64,000 nt of DNA. It comes from Erythrobacter longus. GTDB taxonomy: Bacteria; Pseudomonadota; Alphaproteobacteria; Sphingomonadales; Sphingomonadaceae. Below the pieces are notes generated by a model, which had not been told where the DNA came from, searched no databases, and saw only the letters and a program-made list of their open reading frames with translations. The stretch spans positions 682,001-746,000 of the forward strand of contig NZ_JMIW01000001.1 in the NCBI RefSeq assembly GCF_000715015.1. Reading direction: 5' to 3'. Both the position numbers and the translations under genes were made by a program. Every line of letters starts with the position of its first letter. Within the stretch, counting starts at the first letter, position 1. Shown here piece by piece: positions 55,960 through 64,000 of this stretch.

Positions 55960-56316
55960 ATGTCGATCCATTTTGCTGCTGCAAAACCTGCTGGTTTGAC
56001 CGCGACCAGTTCGCCCGGTGCAAAAATTCTTGTGGCGCGCGCACAAAAACGGGTTGCCAATGATAATGCCGATTTTGCCGAAAGATCGCAGAATAATGAC
56101 CGCGTCATGCGCGCCGCATTGCGCCATTTTGCCACTCACGGCATGGGCGCTGCCAAGGTCGCGCGCGAGCAGGCGGAAAAGGCATTTTTTAAAGGCGACC
56201 GAGACACTTACGATTGGTGGGTGGATATCACCCGGACCCTCGATCGGCGCGTTGCGGCAAGCGTGTCAGGTCAAACCGAACCCTTAAGCAGCACGCCAGG
56301 CCCAGGCGCACGCTGA
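55960..56316 (+). CDS. Small protein of unknown function
   Basis: A 118-residue basic, helical protein with no signal peptide. The middle (NNDRVMRAALRHFATHGMGAAKVAREQAEKAFFKGDRDTYDWWVDITRTLDRR) looks like a compact helical domain common as an orphan in Erythrobacteraceae. Coding character and a start 12 bases after GGACAAAG-type sequence support it. It is upstream of the COQ4-like gene with a 92-base gap that contains TTAACCAT-like sequence on the minus strand. No function is proposed. Confidence 0.65.
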   Translation: MSIHFAAAKPAGLTATSSPGAKILVARAQKRVANDNADFAERSQNNDRVMRAALRHFATHGMGAAKVAREQAEKAFFKGDRDTYDWWVDITRTLDRRVAASVSGQTEPLSSTPGPGAR

Positions 56317-56408
56317 ACCAGGGTGCCATCCCGCTCACAAAGGCGGCGCTTCCACTCTATGGTTAACGGGAGTTGACAATTTTTTAACCCTGTTCCAGCG
56401 ATGGGGGC

Positions 56409-57350
56409 ATGGGCAACGCAATTGATGATAAGCGTCCGCACGACCTGTCGCTCGAACAGGCAAAGGGACAAACCGGGTCAGCACCTTCGTTTCTTTTGAA
56501 AGAGGCGGGCGGCACAGAGGGCGATACCATCTCGCCCGGCCTCCTCCTTCGTACAACGCCCGATGGTGTCGAACACGTCCCCATTGTTCACCCCGATCGC
56601 CAGCCTGCGCAATTCCAGTTCGGCAAAGCGTGGCAGCATTTTCAGAATTTTCGCAAAGACAAAGAACAAACCGATGAGATCATCGCTGTTCTGGATGCTC
56701 TTCCGTGGCGCGGGATGGCAGATGCTGCAGCGGCATTTTTATCGACCAAGCGCGGCCGCGAAATTTTCAATTCAGAGCCCTATCTTCCCGATTTTCTTGA
56801 CGATCACGCCGCTCTTCGCAAAACACCAAAAGGCAGCTTTGCCCATGCCTATTGCGATTTCATGGAGCGTGAACAGCTAACCGCAGCCGGAATGGTCGAG
56901 GCCAGCAATGCCGCGCGCAAAGAAGACGTGGTGCGCTTCGATGACGGGGTGGACTGGTACAACGACAGGCTCCGCGATTTTCACGATATTTTGCACATCG
57001 TCACTGGCTATGGTCGCGACCTTTTGGGTGAACAGTGCGTCTTTGCCTATATGTATCATCAACGGCCCAGCCCGGGACATTTGCTGACTGCGTGGCTTGG
57101 CACTTTAATGATGAAATCCAAGATCAAGACCGATGCACCCATCATCGGAGCATTGCTTGAAGCGCGCCGGAATGGGAAATCGTGCCCACGTATCGTCGAA
57201 CAGCCCATTAAGGAGCTGTTTGCATTACCGCTTGAGGAAGTAAGGGCCCGTTTTAACACGCCCCACCCCCATGTTTATCATAAGGTTTTGGAGACTTACC
57301 GCTCTGAAGGGATCAACCCCCACGCTTTCATGGCGGCAGAAGCAGCCTAA
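56409..57350 (+). CDS. COQ4-like ubiquinone biosynthesis protein
   Basis: A 313-residue protein with the COQ4 zinc motif H-D-x2-H-x11-E intact in DFHDILHIVTGYGRDLLGE, followed by YMYHQRPSPGHLLTAWLGTLM. COQ4 is needed for assembly of the ubiquinone biosynthetic complex in eukaryotes and has been reported to decarboxylate/hydroxylate the ring C1 position. Bacterial homologues occur in alphaproteobacteria. The first roughly 50 residues are a polar extension. No other ubi gene is nearby. Confidence 0.87.
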   Translation: MGNAIDDKRPHDLSLEQAKGQTGSAPSFLLKEAGGTEGDTISPGLLLRTTPDGVEHVPIVHPDRQPAQFQFGKAWQHFQNFRKDKEQTDEIIAVLDALPWRGMADAAAAFLSTKRGREIFNSEPYLPDFLDDHAALRKTPKGSFAHAYCDFMEREQLTAAGMVEASNAARKEDVVRFDDGVDWYNDRLRDFHDILHIVTGYGRDLLGEQCVFAYMYHQRPSPGHLLTAWLGTLMMKSKIKTDAPIIGALLEARRNGKSCPRIVEQPIKELFALPLEEVRARFNTPHPHVYHKVLETYRSEGINPHAFMAAEAA

Positions 57351-57458
57351 GCGCCGAGGCTTTTTACACTTATACAAAGGCTTAAACGGAGCGCCGTCCG
57401 ATAGTCGTTTGTGTCAGGCTGATGTTAACCACTCTGTGACCTCTTTGCCCTAGTTTTT

Positions 57459-59426
57459 ATGCAAAGAATAACGAGGAACTCAGTCATAAAAAGCGTTCGC
57501 GCCTTTTTCTCCCGCTCAAAAGCGGACAATGCAGTCGATGCCCAGATCCGAGGGACGCTGGTCGATTCACTGTATTCAAGCCCATTGAATTTGGCCATCG
57601 GCGCGATAACTGGCCTCGTCATCGCTTTCTACACCGCCTACAGCATCGACGATGTTGCGTTGCAATCAGTGGCCTATGCTCTTGCCGCGGTCGTAGCATT
57701 TCGTTTCTCAATCATCGTTGCGCACCGATTTAGCAATGGCGAGGATTCTCGCACTCTTGAGCTGTTGTTCGAAATCGGTGCGTTTGCCTATGCTCTTGCG
57801 GTTGGGGCAATGGCGACCCTCGCGATTGTCGAAGGGGTAGATCCGCTCGCTCAGATGGTGCTGACAGTTTACGCGGTTGGATATGCGACTGCGATTGCAC
57901 CGAGAAATGCAGGTCGCCCTGTGATCGCTTTGGTGCAAATGTTGCTTATATTGGGGCCGATTTCCGTTGGTCTTTTGTTAAGCGAGGCCTCTCTTGCACA
58001 CGCCTTGGGAATTGTTGCCCTGCTGCATATTCCATCCGTCACCACGATCACCTTGAAGGTGTACAGGTCGCTTCGGAACTCTATCATTTCCGCTCAGGCA
58101 AATGCCGAATTGGCAAATGAAATGCGCGAATTGGCGCGGACTGATGTCGTGACGGGGCTCGCCAACCGCGCGGGTCTTGACCATGCTGTCGCAGAAACGA
58201 TTGAACATAGTGAAGAGGGCGCGAGCCTTGCTTTGATCTGGATCGACCTTGATCGTTTTAAAGAAGTCAACGACGTGCTTGGACACCCGGTGGGCGACAA
58301 GGTTCTCAGAGGCGTTGCAAATCGGTTGATTGATGTATCGCCTGACGGCAGCACGGTGGCACGTTTCGGTGGCGATGAATTCATTGTGTTCTGCCCGGTA
58401 GATAACTTGAAGCACGCCGAACTTATCGCAAGCGAGATCCATTTCGAGATCATGTGTCCGTTGCGTGTCGACGGTGAATTGCTGGAAATCCGCGCATCCT
58501 TGGGCGTTGCCATTATCCCGGACAATGCAGTGGATGCTGACCAGCTGATGCAGCGTGCAGACTTGGCCTTGTACCACGCGAAAGTGGGCGGCCGGGCGCA
58601 AACGTGTTTCTATGACCCCTCAATGAGCCGCGATCTTGTGCGCCGCCGCGAAATCGAAGCCGAGCTGCGCATAGCCATTCAGCGCGATGAGCTTTCCATT
58701 TTCTTCCAGCCGATTGTCGATCTGGAAACAGGCCGGATCAGGTGCTTCGAAGCGCTTGTGCGCTGGTTCCACCCGGAAAAGGGAGAGCTTAGCCCCGGCG
58801 AATTTATTCCTGTTGCGGAAGAAACCGGCGTCATCGTCACCCTTGGCAATTGGATCACGGTTCAGGCTGCGCGCATTGCTGCAACCTGGCCCGAGGATGT
58901 CACCTTGGCAGTGAACCTGTCGCCACTGCAAATCCGTGCGCCGGGCGCGGCGCTTGGCATCAAGAATGCGCTGCGAGAAGCAGGGCTTGATCCCCACAGG
59001 CTAGAGCTTGAGGTGACAGAGAGCCTGTTTATCGAAGACAACCATTCCACATCTGCCTTTATCGAAGAGCTTTCAGCGCTCGGCGTTCGCTTTGCGCTCG
59101 ATGACTTTGGCACCGGTTACTCCTCGCTTGGCTACATCAACAAATTCCCCTTCTCCAAGATCAAGGTAGATCGCAGCTTTGTCTCGGGTTCGGAGGCTGG
59201 ACAAAAGAGCGATGCCATCATTCGGGCCGTTGCCAAAATGGGTGCCACCTTGGGCATGGATATTGTGGCCGAAGGGCTTGAAACACCAGAACAGGTGAAG
59301 ACGGTGCGCGACGCAGGCTGCAATCTGGGTCAAGGGTACCACTTCAGCCGCGCCGTGCCCGATTATCTGGCCGCGATGCTATTGGCTCAGGAACGCGAAA
59401 ACACCGCTTTCCGGGCGATCGCCTGA
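57459..59426 (+). CDS. Membrane-bound GGDEF-EAL protein (c-di-GMP turnover)
   Basis: A 655-residue protein. The N-terminus (about residues 40-200) has five or six hydrophobic helices forming a membrane sensor. GGDEF domain: LARTDVVTGLANRAGLDHA, then RFGGDEFIVF with the catalytic motif intact. EAL domain: FFQPIVDLETGRIRCFEALVRW, NLSPLQIR, EVTESLF, DDFGTGYSSLGYINKFPFSKIKVDRSF and AEGLETPEQ, with the key Glu and Asp residues present. It may make and degrade c-di-GMP; which activity dominates is not readable. Confidence 0.93.
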   Translation: MQRITRNSVIKSVRAFFSRSKADNAVDAQIRGTLVDSLYSSPLNLAIGAITGLVIAFYTAYSIDDVALQSVAYALAAVVAFRFSIIVAHRFSNGEDSRTLELLFEIGAFAYALAVGAMATLAIVEGVDPLAQMVLTVYAVGYATAIAPRNAGRPVIALVQMLLILGPISVGLLLSEASLAHALGIVALLHIPSVTTITLKVYRSLRNSIISAQANAELANEMRELARTDVVTGLANRAGLDHAVAETIEHSEEGASLALIWIDLDRFKEVNDVLGHPVGDKVLRGVANRLIDVSPDGSTVARFGGDEFIVFCPVDNLKHAELIASEIHFEIMCPLRVDGELLEIRASLGVAIIPDNAVDADQLMQRADLALYHAKVGGRAQTCFYDPSMSRDLVRRREIEAELRIAIQRDELSIFFQPIVDLETGRIRCFEALVRWFHPEKGELSPGEFIPVAEETGVIVTLGNWITVQAARIAATWPEDVTLAVNLSPLQIRAPGAALGIKNALREAGLDPHRLELEVTESLFIEDNHSTSAFIEELSALGVRFALDDFGTGYSSLGYINKFPFSKIKVDRSFVSGSEAGQKSDAIIRAVAKMGATLGMDIVAEGLETPEQVKTVRDAGCNLGQGYHFSRAVPDYLAAMLLAQERENTAFRAIA

Positions 59427-59485
59427 GGCCTTTCAACTACAACACAGGGTAAAGCGGCGGCCAAGGACTTTCCCTTAGCGCCTTA

Positions 59486-59544
59486 TTGCAATTGCAAACT
59501 GTTTGCAAAGATAACCGCCGCATAAGACCTTTTGCTGGTTGCAA
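59486..59544. promoter_or_regulatory. Cluster of TTGCAA sites upstream of mdh
   Basis: TTGCAATTGCAA (59486-59497, a perfect 12-bp palindrome of two TTGCAA units), TTTGCAAA (59502-59509) and TTGCAA (59539-59544) lie in the 242-base gap before mdh. Similar TTTGCAAA repeats are operators of short-chain-acid/TCA regulators of the PrpR/RamB type. The sites are seen directly; the regulator is inferred. Confidence 0.5.
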
Positions 59545-59554
59545 TCGCTTCTAA

Positions 59555-60630
<1,076 letters not shown>

Positions 60631-60631
<1 letters not shown>

Positions 60632-61212
60632 TGCCCTTCACCGCCGCTCTCTCAATTCTTGTTGCTTTGGCAAGTCCGCAGATGGACTCCGACACGGAAA
60701 CCCGCCTGCGGGCAGCGCCGATTATGGTCGCGCACACTCATTGTAGCGGTGAGCCCGGTAGTGAGTGGGTTCGTGTCGAGGGCGATGATCCATACGTGAC
60801 CAGCGTGCGTGACTATTGGGATGCCGCACGGAAAAACTCTCGAACTAAATACCAGCAGGAGTTCTTTCGCGGGGTCGATGGCAATGGCGAACCTAACGGT
60901 GCCTACCTGCAACACGCCATGCTTGGCACTGCCAAATCAGGCCAACATAGCTGCATCATCCACTTCCTTGACCGCGCGCCTGAGGGTGTAGGTAAAACGG
61001 AAATGGAACTTTTCTCTCAGGGATCAGCCAGGGACGAGATGATCCGGCTTCTGTGGAATGAAACCACTTGGGAGGTCACGCTCTCGCCCGGTCTTGGGTA
61101 CGATTTTTTCTCGATTTCAACTTTCACGGACGGTGAGAAGCCCAATACTTCGATACCCAACCATCCTTTCCGCGGTACGCAATATCGCTTTTTAAAGCTC
61201 GGAGCTTTTTGA
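60631..61212 (+). CDS. Secreted protein of unknown function inside the TCA cluster
   Basis: A 193-residue protein whose ATG overlaps the mdh stop. A short leader (MPFTAALSILVALASPQ) precedes a domain with two Cys (HTHCSGEPG and GQHSCIIHFLDRAPEG) and many acidic and aromatic residues. Codon use looks somewhat more AT-rich than mdh and sucD. It ends 3 bases before sucD, so it is co-transcribed with TCA enzymes. It occupies the place where sucC is often found. No known family. Confidence 0.65.
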
Positions 61213-61215
61213 TCA

Positions 61216-62106
61216 ATGTCCATCCTCATCAACAAAGACACCAAGGTCATCACCCAAGGGATGACCGGCAACACCGGCACCTTCCACACCCAGCAGGCGC
61301 TCGATTATGGGACCCAGATGGTTGCGGGTGTCACGCCCGGCAAAGGCGGAACCGAGCACATCGGCGTGCCGCAATTCAACACCGTGCGCGAAGCCAAGGC
61401 GGCGACCGGTGCGACCGCAAGCTGCATCTACGTCCCCCCACCCTTCGCAGCAGACGCGATTTGCGAGGCGATCGATGCAGAAGTTGAGCTCATCATCTGC
61501 ATCACCGAAGGCATCCCCGTGCTCGACATGGTGCGCGCCAAGGCTGCTCTTAAAGGCTCCAAATCGCGCCTCATCGGCCCGAACTGCCCCGGCGTTCTGA
61601 CGCCAGATGAGTGCAAGATTGGCATTATGCCGGGCTCGATCTTCAAGAAGGGCTCTGTTGGCGTGGTCTCGCGCTCCGGCACGCTCACTTATGAAGCGGT
61701 GCACCAGACCACTATGGTTGGCCTCGGCCAGACCACGGCGGTCGGCATTGGCGGAGATCCGGTCAACGGCACCAACTTCATCGACGTGCTTGACCTGTTC
61801 CTCGACGATCCTGAGACCAAGTCGATGATCATGATCGGCGAGATCGGTGGCTCGGCGGAAGAAGAAGCCGCAGCCTTCCTCAAGCAAGAAGCCGCCAAGG
61901 GCCGCTCCAAGCCAACGGTCGGCTTTATCGCAGGCCGCACAGCGCCTCCGGGTCGCCGTATGGGTCACGCAGGCGCGATTGTGTCAGGCGGCAAAGGCGG
62001 CGCGGAAGACAAGATCGCGGCGATGGAAGACGCCGGCATCCGTGTATCGCCCTCACCATCAGAGCTGGGCACGACGCTCGACGCCATGCTCAAAGAAATG
62101 GCCTAA
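61216..62106 (+). CDS. sucD: Succinyl-CoA ligase alpha subunit
   Basis: A 296-residue subunit that binds CoA and carries the phosphohistidine during conversion of succinyl-CoA to succinate with nucleotide triphosphate formation. Signatures are [31 protein letters not shown] and [13 protein letters not shown], which holds the active-site His. The partner beta subunit gene sucC is not adjacent and not elsewhere in the window. sucA follows after 63 bases. Confidence 0.97.
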   Translation: MSILINKDTKVITQGMTGNTGTFHTQQALDYGTQMVAGVTPGKGGTEHIGVPQFNTVREAKAATGATASCIYVPPPFAADAICEAIDAEVELIICITEGIPVLDMVRAKAALKGSKSRLIGPNCPGVLTPDECKIGIMPGSIFKKGSVGVVSRSGTLTYEAVHQTTMVGLGQTTAVGIGGDPVNGTNFIDVLDLFLDDPETKSMIMIGEIGGSAEEEAAAFLKQEAAKGRSKPTVGFIAGRTAPPGRRMGHAGAIVSGGKGGAEDKIAAMEDAGIRVSPSPSELGTTLDAMLKEMA

Positions 62107-62169
62107 AGCTGAAGGGCGCTTTGCCGATGATGGCAGAGCGCCCCGCTCCTCCTCCCCGGGACAACGCAC

Positions 62170-64000
62170 ATGAACAAAGAAACCGCCAATTTCATCCCTG
62201 AAATGACCGATCAGGAAGGCCCGCAGCCCGGTCCTTCATGGGCCAACCCCAAATGGATGGCAGAGGTTGCCGACGCGGGCGCTGACCTAAACGCGGCAAT
62301 GGACTCCACGCAAATGCGCATAGTGGTCGAAGAGGCGGTTAAGTCTGCATCCAAAGCGGCGGGCAAACCCACCGATGAAGAGGCGCTTCGTTACGCATCG
62401 GATTTGTCCAACAAGGCAATGACGCTGGTGCGGCTTTACCGTGTGCGCGGGCATTTGGCGGCTGATCTTGATCCGCTGGGCCTGTCCCAAAAACGCGATC
62501 CAGCCGACCTTACTCTCGCCTTTCACGAGCTCGACGGCAAGGAGAACGAAGAGGTCTATGTCGGCGGCATTCTGGGCATGGAATGGACCACCGTTGGCGC
62601 GCTCTACAATCGCCTGCGCGAAGTGTATTGCGGCAATGTCGGCCTTGAATATATGCACATCGCCGACACGGAAGAGCGGCGTTTCCTGCAAGACAAGTTC
62701 GAAAGCCCCGGCGACACAATCGAGTTTACGCCAGAGGGAAAAAAGGCGATCCTCGCTGCCGTCCTTCGCGGCGAAGGTTACGAGGAATTCCTCGGCAAGA
62801 AATACGTCGGGACCAAGCGTTTCGGCCTTGATGGCGGGGAATCGATGATCCCGGCACTTGAGGCCGTCATCAAGCACGGCGGATCGTCCGGCGTTCGCGA
62901 GATTATCTATGGCATGGCGCACCGGGGCCGTTTGAACGTCCTCGCCAATGTGATGGCCAAGCCATACAAAGTCATCTTCCACGAATTTTCCGGCGGCACC
63001 GCCAACCCCGAAGACGTGGGCGGTTCGGGCGATGTGAAATATCACCTTGGCACAAGCACCGACCGCGAATTTGACGGCATTTCGGTGCATATGTCGCTGA
63101 CCCCCAACCCCTCTCACCTTGAGACGGTGAACCCGGTTGTTCTGGGCAAAGCGCGCGCGCAGCAGGCGATCCGCGATGATCTGACCAAGAAGCAGCAAGT
63201 GCTTCCCGTCCTTATCCACGGCGATGCGGCCTTTGCGGGACAAGGCGTTGTTTGGGAAAGCCTCTCGCTCTCAGGCGTGAATGGCTATGACACGGGCGGC
63301 TGCATCCACTTTATCATCAACAACCAGATTGGCTTTACCACTTCGCCAAAGTTTGCGCGCAATTCGCCTTACCCAAGCGATGTGGCGAAAGGCGTGATGG
63401 CACCGATCCTGCACGTCAACGGCGATGACCCCGAAGCGGTGACTTTCGCATGCAAGCTTGCAGTGGAGTATCGCCAGACCTTCCACCGCGATGTTGTGAT
63501 CGACATGTGGTGCTATCGCCGCTTTGGTCACAACGAAGGCGACGAGCCCAAGTTCACCCAGCCATTGATGTATGACGTCATCAAAAATCACCCCAAGGTC
63601 AGCCGAGTTTACGAAGAGCGCCTGATCGCAGAAGGCGTGATCGACGAAGGCCACCGCGAAACCGTCGCACAGGAATTTGTCGACCTTCTCGAAGAAGAGT
63701 TCGAAGCGGCGAAAAGCTATTCAGCCAATGAAGCAGACTGGTTTGGCGGGCGCTGGGCCGGGTTGAACAAGCCAGCCGATGACGAAACCGCGCGCCGCAG
63801 TATTGAAACCGCGCTTGAGCGAAAGACGTTTGATGCGCTTGGCCGCACTCTGACCGAAGTTCCAGAAGGCGTGAACATTCACAAGACCTTGGGCCGCGTG
63901 CTGAATGCGAAATCTGAGATGTTCAGCTCTGGCGAAGGCTTTGACTGGGCCACCGCAGAAGCGCTCGCCTTCGGCAGTCTTGTGATGGAAGGCTACAACG
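62170..64000 (+). CDS. sucA: 2-oxoglutarate dehydrogenase E1 component, 3' end beyond window
   Basis: The first about 610 codons of the thiamine-diphosphate E1 subunit that decarboxylates 2-oxoglutarate. It starts at the ATG at 62170 (MNKETANFIPEMTDQEGP) and stays open to the edge. Family landmarks are YRVRGHLAADLDPLGL, KRFGLDGGESMIPALEAVI, IYGMAHRGRLNVLANVM, HGDAAFAGQGVVWE, INNQIGFTTSP and MWCYRRFGHNEGDEPKFTQP. E2 and E3 genes would be expected downstream, outside the window. The 318-residue minus-strand ORF opposite it is a shadow. Confidence 0.97.
   Translation, partial: MNKETANFIPEMTDQEGPQPGPSWANPKWMAEVADAGADLNAAMDSTQMRIVVEEAVKSASKAAGKPTDEEALRYASDLSNKAMTLVRLYRVRGHLAADLDPLGLSQKRDPADLTLAFHELDGKENEEVYVGGILGMEWTTVGALYNRLREVYCGNVGLEYMHIADTEERRFLQDKFESPGDTIEFTPEGKKAILAAVLRGEGYEEFLGKKYVGTKRFGLDGGESMIPALEAVIKHGGSSGVREIIYGMAHRGRLNVLANVMAKPYKVIFHEFSGGTANPEDVGGSGDVKYHLGTSTDREFDGISVHMSLTPNPSHLETVNPVVLGKARAQQAIRDDLTKKQQVLPVLIHGDAAFAGQGVVWESLSLSGVNGYDTGGCIHFIINNQIGFTTSPKFARNSPYPSDVAKGVMAPILHVNGDDPEAVTFACKLAVEYRQTFHRDVVIDMWCYRRFGHNEGDEPKFTQPLMYDVIKNHPKVSRVYEERLIAEGVIDEGHRETVAQEFVDLLEEEFEAAKSYSANEADWFGGRWAGLNKPADDETARRSIETALERKTFDALGRTLTEVPEGVNIHKTLGRVLNAKSEMFSSGEGFDWATAEALAFGSLVMEGYN

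Noticed and set aside
56057-56080. ANDNADFAE string resembling an alphaproteobacterial tmRNA tag
   Set aside because: It is inside a normal coding frame, lacks the stop codon and the tRNA-like acceptor pieces of tmRNA, and smpB is 35 kb away.
62287-63243. 318-residue minus-strand ORF opposite sucA
   Set aside because: Antisense to conserved sucA sequence; explained by codon bias in a GC-rich genome.

Overview
The window reads as a stretch of an alphaproteobacterial chromosome, most likely Sphingomonadales, family Erythrobacteraceae (an Erythrobacter-like genome). The evidence is the combination of CckA and CpdR (alphaproteobacterial cell-cycle phosphorelay), a recA-alaS pair, two GTTC-N7-GTTC LexA boxes of the alphaproteobacterial type, SapC, UrcA, DUF2062, a COQ4-like protein, an NADP isocitrate dehydrogenase and an mdh/sucD/sucA cluster. 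This is inference from gene content; no database search was run. Most of the window is ordinary core chromosome with dense coding on both strands.

Layout. 1-7.3 kb: end of a secreted protein, a HlyIII membrane protein, a DEAD-box helicase, a secreted unknown, a GlcD-type FAD dehydrogenase, SapC, two terminators flanking a possible small RNA, and an N-formylglutamate amidohydrolase. 7.5-12.1 kb: cpdR, tRNA-Val(GAC), DUF924, icd and a Kef-type antiporter broken by a frameshift. 12.1-21.4 kb, mostly minus strand: two tandem secreted paralogues, alaS, recA with its LexA box, cckA, DUF2062, smpB. 21.5-30.6 kb: zinc deacylase, dapA, a soluble lytic transglycosylase split by a 7-G run, greB, rlmN, an unknown with leucine-rich character, a methyltransferase, a MOSC protein and a glycine-zipper protein. 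30.7-37 kb: PhzF, an SDR, a cytochrome b / molybdopterin oxidoreductase pair, DUF1801 and two tandem cyclopropane-fatty-acid-synthase-like genes. 37.02-37.25 kb: a foldback MITE-like element that supplies the stop codon of the next gene. 37.2-41.7 kb: acyltransferase, argG, a 1 kb gene-poor stretch with DnaA-box-like sites, and an RlpA protein.

41.7-45.5 kb is the most accessory-looking part. It has small orphan genes, a terminase-small-subunit-like HTH protein, dense REP-like hairpins, and an AT-richer gene with a HEPN-like C-terminal motif enclosed by those repeats. 45.5-54 kb: uvrA with a LexA box over its start, a CadC-type winged-helix/TPR regulator, UrcA, and a 651-residue TIR-domain protein. 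54-64 kb: SleB-type hydrolase, COQ4-like protein, GGDEF-EAL protein, then mdh, an unknown secreted protein, sucD and the start of sucA, preceded by a cluster of TTGCAA sites.

Functional themes are TCA-cycle enzymes (icd, mdh, sucD, sucA), SOS/repair (recA, uvrA), cell-cycle signalling (cckA, cpdR), translation quality (alaS, smpB, rlmN, tRNA-Val) and envelope lipid or wall remodelling (two CFA-like enzymes, Slt, RlpA, SleB). The best candidates for undescribed biology are the TIR protein, the HEPN-like gene in the repeat island, the foldback element, the diverged CFA paralogue, the candidate sRNA and the TTGCAA operator cluster. Two genes (kef, slt) carry single-base frameshifts that may be real or sequence errors.
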